This document shows positions 58,119-64,000 of a DNA stretch of 64,000 nucleotides, in pieces. The notes under the pieces were generated by a model that was not told where the DNA came from, did not search any database, and saw nothing but the letters and a program-made list of their open reading frames with translations. The DNA lies in contig NZ_QLSU01000005.1 in the NCBI RefSeq assembly GCF_003268775.1, positions 310,001 to 374,000 of the forward strand, read 5' to 3'. Made by a program: the position numbers and the translations under genes. The stretch is from Paraburkholderia unamae. Its GTDB lineage: Bacteria; Pseudomonadota; Gammaproteobacteria; Burkholderiales; Burkholderiaceae. The number at the start of each line of letters is the position of its first letter. Position 1 is the stretch's first letter.

Positions 58119-58826
58119 TTAGTTCGAGCCGCCCGTGATCAGATCGGCGCCCTTCGGCCGCACGAACTTGAAGGCGGAAGCCGGCAGCGACGGATTCTTC
58201 TCGATGTTGGAGAACGTGAGCAGCGTCACGTTGCCGAACACGTCGTGCAGTTCCATCGCCTCGAGGTTGCCGTCGCGAAAGCCGATGCCCACGCTCTTGA
58301 ACTGCGTGTCGTTCGACTTCGGAATCAGCTCCAGCCAGTCGATGCCGTTCTTCACGCCCGCGTCGGACAGCGTGAAGTTCTTCTCCAGATCGTTGCTGCC
58401 GAACAGGATCGCCGCCGGGCTCGCGCCGAGCGCGCCGCCGAGCTTGCGCTCGGTGACCTGGTTCAGGTCCTTGTCGTAGACGTAGAGATTGTCGCCGTCC
58501 GATTGCAGCAGTTGCTGATACGGCTTCTCGTACGACCAGATGAACTTGCCGGGCCGTGAAAACACGAACGTGCCGCTCGACGTCTTGGCGTTCAGCGTTG
58601 CGGTGGCGATGGCGTCGCTCGCGTTCTTTGCGTTCGAGGGCGCCTTCAGCTCGCGCTGCACGAAATTGCCGCGCGCGGCGTGCACCTGGGAAACGAACTG
58701 CTTGAGTTGATCGGTGCCGCTCGCATACGCCTGCGAGACCATCAGGACCGACGCGCCGAGCACGGCGAAAAGCGCGCGGCGCGCCGTGCGCGCAAAGCGG
58801 GTCGGTTGTCCAGCGGGATACTGCAT
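58119..58826 (-). CDS. lolA: Outer-membrane lipoprotein carrier LolA
   Basis: 235 residues. A periplasmic chaperone that carries lipoproteins from LolCDE to LolB. A long signal peptide ends at about residue 36 (VSQAYA). The mature fold has [38 protein letters not shown] and [19 protein letters not shown]. It follows ftsK by 78 bases on the same strand. Its usual downstream neighbour rarA is missing here. Confidence 0.94.
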   Translation of the reverse strand: MQYPAGQPTRFARTARRALFAVLGASVLMVSQAYASGTDQLKQFVSQVHAARGNFVQRELKAPSNAKNASDAIATATLNAKTSSGTFVFSRPGKFIWSYEKPYQQLLQSDGDNLYVYDKDLNQVTERKLGGALGASPAAILFGSNDLEKNFTLSDAGVKNGIDWLELIPKSNDTQFKSVGIGFRDGNLEAMELHDVFGNVTLLTFSNIEKNPSLPASAFKFVRPKGADLITGGSN

Positions 58827-58904
58827 CTATCGTTCTCCAGGAGGAAATATCTTTGGCAGGCGGGGAAGCCGCGCAGGCACGCAAAGCGGCGTGCCCGGCG
58901 TGGC

Positions 58905-61223
58905 TTATTCGGCGTCGCGGTTGGGCGTGAGGATCTCGCGGTTGCCGCTCGACGACATCGCCGAGACGAGCCCCGACTGCTCCATTTGTTCCAGCAGCCG
59001 CGCCGCGCGGTTGTAGCCGATGCGCAGGTGCCGCTGCACGAGCGAAATCGACGCGCGGCGATTCTTGATCACCACTTCGACGGCCTGATCGTATAACGGG
59101 TCGGACTCGTCGCCGGTGCCACTGGTTCCCGCAGCCGAGCCCTCGTCGCCTTCGCCCCCTACGCCGCCTTCGAGAATGCCCTCGATATAGTTCGGCTCGC
59201 CCTGCTCCTTGAGCTTGTCGACCACGCGGTGGACTTCGTCGTCGGCGACGTACGCGCCGTGCACGCGCACGGGCATGCCCGTGCCGGGCGGCAGATAGAG
59301 CATGTCGCCCATGCCGAGCAGCGACTCGGCGCCCATCTGGTCGAGAATCGTGCGCGAGTCGATCTTCGAGGACACCTGGAACGCGATACGCGTCGGCACG
59401 TTAGCCTTGATGAGGCCGGTAATCACGTCCACCGAGGGGCGCTGCGTAGCGAGAATCAGGTGGATACCCGCCGCGCGCGCCTTCTGCGCGATACGCGCGA
59501 TCAGCTCTTCGACCTTCTTGCCGACCACCATCATGAGGTCGGCGAGTTCGTCGATCACCACCACGATATGCGGCAGCTTCTGGCACGGTTCCGGATCGTC
59601 CGGCGTGAGGCTGAACGGGTTCGGAATCTTCTCCTCGCGCTTGTTCGCCTCTTCGATCTTGTTGTTGTAGCCCGCGAGATTGCGCACGCCCAGCTTGCTC
59701 ATGAGCTTGTAGCGCCGCTCCATCTCGGCCACGGTCCAGTTCAGCGCGTTGCCGGCCTGGCGCATGTCGGTCACGACCGGACAGAGCAAATGCGGAATGC
59801 CTTCGTAGACGCTCATTTCGAGCATCTTCGGGTCGATCAGGATCATGCGGACCTGCTCGGCGCTCGCCTTGTACAGCAGCGAGAGGATCATCGCGTTGAT
59901 GCCCACCGACTTGCCCGAGCCGGTCGTGCCGGCCACGAGCAGGTGGGGCATCTTCGCGAGATCGGCGCACACCGGCTTGCCGCCGATGTCCTTGCCAAGG
60001 CCCATGGTGAGCGCCGAAGGCGCGTCGGCATAAACCGCCGAGCCGAGGATTTCCGAAAGGCGCACGGTCTGGCGGCGCTGGTTCGGCAGTTCCAGCGCCA
60101 TGAAATTCTTGCCCGGAATCGTTTCCACCACGCGAATCGAGACGAGCGAGAGCGAGCGCGCGAGATCCTTGGCGAGATTCACGATCTGGCTGCCCTTCAC
60201 GCCGGTCGCGGGCTCGATTTCGTAGCGCGTGACGACCGGGCCCGGGTACGCGGCCACCACGGCCACGTCCACGCCGAAGTCCTTGAGCTTCTTCTCGATC
60301 AGGCGCGAGGTGAATTCGAGCGTGTCGTCGGAGATGGTTTCCTGCGCGACCGGCGGCGCATCGAGCAGCGAGATCGCGGGCAGCGTGGAGTCCCCCGGCA
60401 GGTCCTTGAAAAGCGGCACCTGGCGTTCCTTTTCCACGCGCTCGGAGCGCTGCGGCGTGACCACGGGCGGCACGATCGTAACCGGCTCGTGCTCCTCGAT
60501 CTTCACGCGGCCGCGCTCGACCTTGCCTTCGCGCTTCACGGCCGCCGCTTCGCCGAGCTTGCGGTCGCGGCCCGCCTCGCGGCGCAGCCGGGCCATCGTC
60601 ACGGCGTTGATGATGGATTCGCCCACCCGCTCGGACACCGAGAGCCACGAAAAACGGAAGTACAGCGAGAGGCCGATCGCCAGCGCGATCAACAGCGCGA
60701 GCGTGCCGCCCGTGAAGCCGAGCGCATGCGAGACGCCGCGCGCGACGGCGCCGCCCACCACGCCGCCGGGCGCCTGGGGCAGTTGCACCTTGAGCGACCA
60801 CATGCGCAGCGCTTCGATGCCGCAGCTCGAAAGCATGACAAGCACGAACGACAGGCCTTCGGCAAGCCAGCTGATGTCGCGCGGCTTGTCGTCGTCATCG
60901 TCGGCAATCGCCTCGTGGCGCGTGATGCGTTGGTAGTTCGCCGAAATGAGGCGCCCGAGCAGCACGATCCACCAGTACGCGGAGAGGCCGAACAGCAGCA
61001 GCAGGATGTCCGAGACGCGCGCGCCGACGCGCCCCGCCCAGTTCGAGATATGGTCGACCTGAGCGGCGTGGGTCCAGCTCGGGTCATGGCGGCTGTAGCT
61101 GATGAGCGCCATGAGCAGGAACACGCCGAGCGCGACCTGCAAAATCCAGCGGATTTCGGTGAAAAGGCGCGACATGCGGTGAGGCAATGCCTGCGCCTGC
61201 GCGGAAAAGGGAGCTTTTGCCAT
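58905..61223 (-). CDS. ftsK: DNA translocase FtsK
   Basis: 772 residues. Couples division to chromosome dimer resolution. Four N-terminal membrane helices (about 30-200), a short charged linker, then the motor: Walker A in [17 protein letters not shown] (about 425), Walker B in [14 protein letters not shown], and [17 protein letters not shown]. The C-terminal gamma winged helix, [38 protein letters not shown], reads KOPS sites. The start at 61223 (MAKAPFS) has AGGA upstream; 90 more open codons upstream have no similarity. The linker is far shorter than in E. coli. Confidence 0.95.
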   Translation of the reverse strand: MAKAPFSAQAQALPHRMSRLFTEIRWILQVALGVFLLMALISYSRHDPSWTHAAQVDHISNWAGRVGARVSDILLLLFGLSAYWWIVLLGRLISANYQRITRHEAIADDDDDKPRDISWLAEGLSFVLVMLSSCGIEALRMWSLKVQLPQAPGGVVGGAVARGVSHALGFTGGTLALLIALAIGLSLYFRFSWLSVSERVGESIINAVTMARLRREAGRDRKLGEAAAVKREGKVERGRVKIEEHEPVTIVPPVVTPQRSERVEKERQVPLFKDLPGDSTLPAISLLDAPPVAQETISDDTLEFTSRLIEKKLKDFGVDVAVVAAYPGPVVTRYEIEPATGVKGSQIVNLAKDLARSLSLVSIRVVETIPGKNFMALELPNQRRQTVRLSEILGSAVYADAPSALTMGLGKDIGGKPVCADLAKMPHLLVAGTTGSGKSVGINAMILSLLYKASAEQVRMILIDPKMLEMSVYEGIPHLLCPVVTDMRQAGNALNWTVAEMERRYKLMSKLGVRNLAGYNNKIEEANKREEKIPNPFSLTPDDPEPCQKLPHIVVVIDELADLMMVVGKKVEELIARIAQKARAAGIHLILATQRPSVDVITGLIKANVPTRIAFQVSSKIDSRTILDQMGAESLLGMGDMLYLPPGTGMPVRVHGAYVADDEVHRVVDKLKEQGEPNYIEGILEGGVGGEGDEGSAAGTSGTGDESDPLYDQAVEVVIKNRRASISLVQRHLRIGYNRAARLLEQMEQSGLVSAMSSSGNREILTPNRDAE

Positions 61224-61514
61224 TGATCCTGGGCTGATTCTTGATGCGTTTGCGGTCCGCCAGTCCTTGCGTATGCCCGAAAACCCCGGGCAGACGGGCG
61301 CGGCCGCCGTCGTCCGATCCGGGCTATTGTAAACAGGTTGTTTCGGCCCCGGCGGCCCCTCGCTGTAAATGACGGTAACTGACAACGCCGGGGGCGCGAC
61401 GCCACGCCGCGTCCGGCTGTGCCGTATGCGCCGGTGCGCCGGGCGCCGGGCCGCCGCAAGAGCGCGGCTATCGCCGCGATGAGGAAGCTTCATCGGCTGC
61501 CGCGCAGCATGGGA

Positions 61515-61544
61515 CCGAAGTAAGCGCTGAAGCGCTAACTTCGG
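61515..61544. repeat. 30-bp inverted repeat in ftsK/trxB gap
   Basis: Left arm CCGAAGTAAGCGCT, a GA centre, right arm AGCGCTAACTTCGG: 13 of 14 positions pair. The two-base centre is too tight for an RNA hairpin loop without losing pairs, so a dimeric protein site is more natural. It lies 30 bases upstream of the trxB -10 box. The remainder of 61224-61673 has no gene. Confidence 0.6.
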
Positions 61545-61573
61545 ATCGACAAGCGGCGAACTCCCCCCGCCTT

Positions 61574-61579
61574 TATAAT
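61574..61579 (+). promoter_or_regulatory. -10 box of trxB
   Basis: TATAAT 95 bases before the trxB ATG, no clear -35. The upstream inverted repeat would overlap or abut the -35 region, fitting a repressor or activator. Confidence 0.5.
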
Positions 61580-61589
61580 TGCGCGCTGA

Positions 61590-62669
<1,080 letters not shown>

Positions 62670-62734
62670 GCGCAGCGAGCCGGGCGTCACGCCGCTAAAA
62701 TAGCGGATTGAAACCCGGCGGCGCACCGGCAGCG

Positions 62735-62770
62735 AGGGCCGCGGCGAGCCAGCCGGCGGCCCTTTTCTTT
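62735..62770 (+). terminator. Terminator of trxB
   Basis: An 8-bp perfect stem AGGGCCGC/GCGGCCCT, 13-base loop, then TTTTCTTTT, 66 bases after the trxB stop. Confidence 0.85.
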
Positions 62771-62856
62771 TGCCGCGGCGCGCTCCACCGCGCGTGCCGA
62801 GCGTGCCAAGCCTGTAGCCGCCCACGCAAACGACCGATTTACCAGCGTCCTTCGCC

Positions 62857-63624
62857 ATGCCCAAGAACGTGCCCCACCCGGGCGAGCCCAAGCGCCCCAC
62901 TCCCGCGCGCCCTGCTCCGGCGCCCGCCCCCGCTGCGGCGGCGGACGAGACCCACACCGGCAAGACGACGGGCTTCGCCGGTCTCGGCAGCCTGCGCGAC
63001 GCGCTGAAGGTGCAGACCCGCCAGCGCGAGCGCGAACGCGCGGTCGCCCAGGCGGCGCGCGTGGAAGCCGCCGCCGACAGCGACCTCTTTCGCCGCGAGA
63101 TCGGCCAGATCGCGCCGCTCAAGCAGCCGCCGCGCGCGCAACCGCGCCGCGAAGCGCCCGTGCCGCTGCCGCTGCAAACGCGTCTCGACGAGCAGGCCGT
63201 CTTGCACGAAGCGATCTCGGACGAATTCGACCCCGAGGCGTACCTCGACACCGACGACTCGCTCTACTACCACCGCCCCGGCATCAGCGAGGAGGTCGTG
63301 AAGAAGCTGCGGCGCGGCACGTGGATCGTGCAGGCGCAGCTCGACCTGCACGGCATGCGCCGCGAAGAAGCGCGCGAGGCGTTGCAGACGTTCATCCGCG
63401 AGGCCGGCAAGCGCGGGCTGCGCTGCGTGCGCGTGATCCACGGCAAGGGGCTCGGCTCGGCGGGCAAGGAGCCCGTGCTCAAGGGCAAGGTGCGCGCGTG
63501 GCTCGTGCAGAAGGAAGAAGTCATCGCGTTCTGCCAGGCGCGCCCGCACGACGGCGGCGCGGGCGCGGTGCTCGTGCTGTTGCAGCCGCACACGGTGGGA
63601 CACGGGCAGCATCACGCGCCCTGA
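62857..63624 (+). CDS. Smr-domain protein
   Basis: 255 residues. An Ala/Pro-rich disordered N-terminus (about 1-40), a charged middle, then a C-terminal Smr (MutS2-related) domain from about residue 165: LDLHGMRREEAREALQTFI, RVIHGKGLGS and a final AVLVLLQ. Smr domains are nucleases or nucleic-acid binders; proteobacterial stand-alone versions (SmrA/SmrB) cut DNA or collided-ribosome mRNA. Which role applies is not clear. The LDxH and HGxG motifs are both intact. Confidence 0.9.
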   Translation: MPKNVPHPGEPKRPTPARPAPAPAPAAAADETHTGKTTGFAGLGSLRDALKVQTRQRERERAVAQAARVEAAADSDLFRREIGQIAPLKQPPRAQPRREAPVPLPLQTRLDEQAVLHEAISDEFDPEAYLDTDDSLYYHRPGISEEVVKKLRRGTWIVQAQLDLHGMRREEAREALQTFIREAGKRGLRCVRVIHGKGLGSAGKEPVLKGKVRAWLVQKEEVIAFCQARPHDGGAGAVLVLLQPHTVGHGQHHAP

Positions 63625-63660
63625 GCGCCGCCGTATTCGCCCTATTCGCCGTATCGATAT

Positions 63661-63701
63661 GAAAAAACCCGTTGCTGCTCTCGCAGTCAACGGGTTTTTT
63701 T
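63661..63701. terminator. Bidirectional terminator, Smr gene/ABC gene
   Basis: AAAAAACCCGTTG ... CAACGGGTTTTTTT with a 13-base loop, between convergent genes. Confidence 0.92.
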
Positions 63702-63722
63702 CGCGACTCGCTTGCGCGAAAC

Positions 63723-64000
63723 TCAGGCGATGCGCGCTTCCGACTTCGGGTCGAACAGCACGGCCTTCGACACGTCGAACAGCAGCTCCATGTTGTTGAG
63801 CGGCTGCGGATTCGCGCCCGGGTGCACGCGGCTCACGATGCGCTTGCCGTTGACCTGCGCGAACACGAGCGTGTCCGGGCCGGTAGGCTCGATCACGTCG
63901 ACCTTCACCGAGTGACGTTGCAGTTCGTGGCCGTGGCCGTCGTGCGAGCTGCGCGCGTCGGTGATGCGCTCGGGGCGCAGGCCCAGCACCACGTTCTGGC
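63723..64000 (-). CDS. ugpC: ABC transporter ATP-binding protein, 3' end (UgpC-like)
   Basis: The last 91 or so codons; the gene runs off the window at 64000. The visible part is the C-terminal TOBE/regulatory domain of a MalK-type sugar ABC ATPase: VVLGLRPERITDA, VIEPTGPDTLVFAQVNG and a final NNMELLFDVSKAVLFDP. The wording is closest to sn-glycerol-3-phosphate (UgpC) proteins of Burkholderiaceae, but the nucleotide-binding domain is not in view, so the substrate is inferred. Confidence 0.75.
   Translation of the reverse strand, partial: QNVVLGLRPERITDARSSHDGHGHELQRHSVKVDVIEPTGPDTLVFAQVNGKRIVSRVHPGANPQPLNNMELLFDVSKAVLFDPKSEARIA

Noticed and set aside
59229..61226. 665-codon plus-strand frame over ftsK, and similar long frames over aceK (54861-56381) and rarA (41962-43530)
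   Set aside because: All mirror well-identified genes codon for codon and show low-complexity Arg/Ala/His strings with no motif.

Overview
The window looks like a stretch of the main chromosome of a high-GC betaproteobacterium of the Burkholderiaceae, most likely Paraburkholderia or a close relative. The signs are strong G/C third-position bias, a Burkholderia-type trimeric porin, the yicC-gmk-rpoZ-spoT and minCDE gene orders, an aceK/thiolase/MerR/metallo-hydrolase block, bioAFDB, and several small conserved envelope proteins. Most of the window is housekeeping DNA. No insertion sequence, CRISPR array, integrase, rRNA operon or replication origin is visible.

Layout. 1-13.9 kb: the 3' part of guanine deaminase, a DUF4136 lipoprotein, aminopeptidase N, fructose-1,6-bisphosphatase, tRNA-Thr(CGU), a TPR-glycosyltransferase protein, a divergent LysR/aldo-keto reductase pair with a palindromic operator, a 49-codon gene, an exported chorismate mutase, an exonuclease/GIY-YIG protein and a cold-shock protein. 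14-17.3 kb: a small protein, a candidate minus-strand sRNA, a porin with a palindromic leader, greB and two identical tRNA-Arg(ACG) genes. 17.4-25.5 kb: a NinX-like protein, then spoT, rpoZ, gmk and yicC (stringent response, transcription, GMP phosphorylation, RNA decay), divergent from the overlapping trio rph-rdgB-hemW, ending at tRNA-Ser(UGA).

25.6-28.1 kb is the accessory part: a short, partly lower-GC island next to tRNA-Ser. It carries an intact PoNi-type immunity gene (DUF1910/DUF1911), a decayed PoNe-type DNase toxin (detached N-terminal part plus C-terminal nuclease scrap) and an unknown downstream gene. It reads as the remains of an interbacterial effector/immunity cassette that kept its immunity gene.

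28.4-40.5 kb: a membrane glycosyltransferase with a GtrA flippase, small membrane proteins, a TonB-like lipoprotein, an MHS-type transporter, a ClC chloride channel with a tiny lipoprotein gene on each side, a YXWGXW protein, minCDE, a GNAT acetyltransferase, map, a GT-A-like protein and tRNA-Ser(CGA).

40.6-64 kb: serS and rarA, then a 14.7 kb block (NCS1 transporter, bioAFDB, secreted hydrolase, YchJ-like protein, SDR, thiolase, aceK, MerR, metallo-hydrolase), then lolA, ftsK, trxB, an Smr protein and the 3' end of a UgpC-like ABC ATPase. In many proteobacteria, including E. coli, ftsK-lolA-rarA-serS are contiguous, so the block sits inside an otherwise conserved gene string. BioB has a His-rich tail encoded by a 9-bp tandem repeat.
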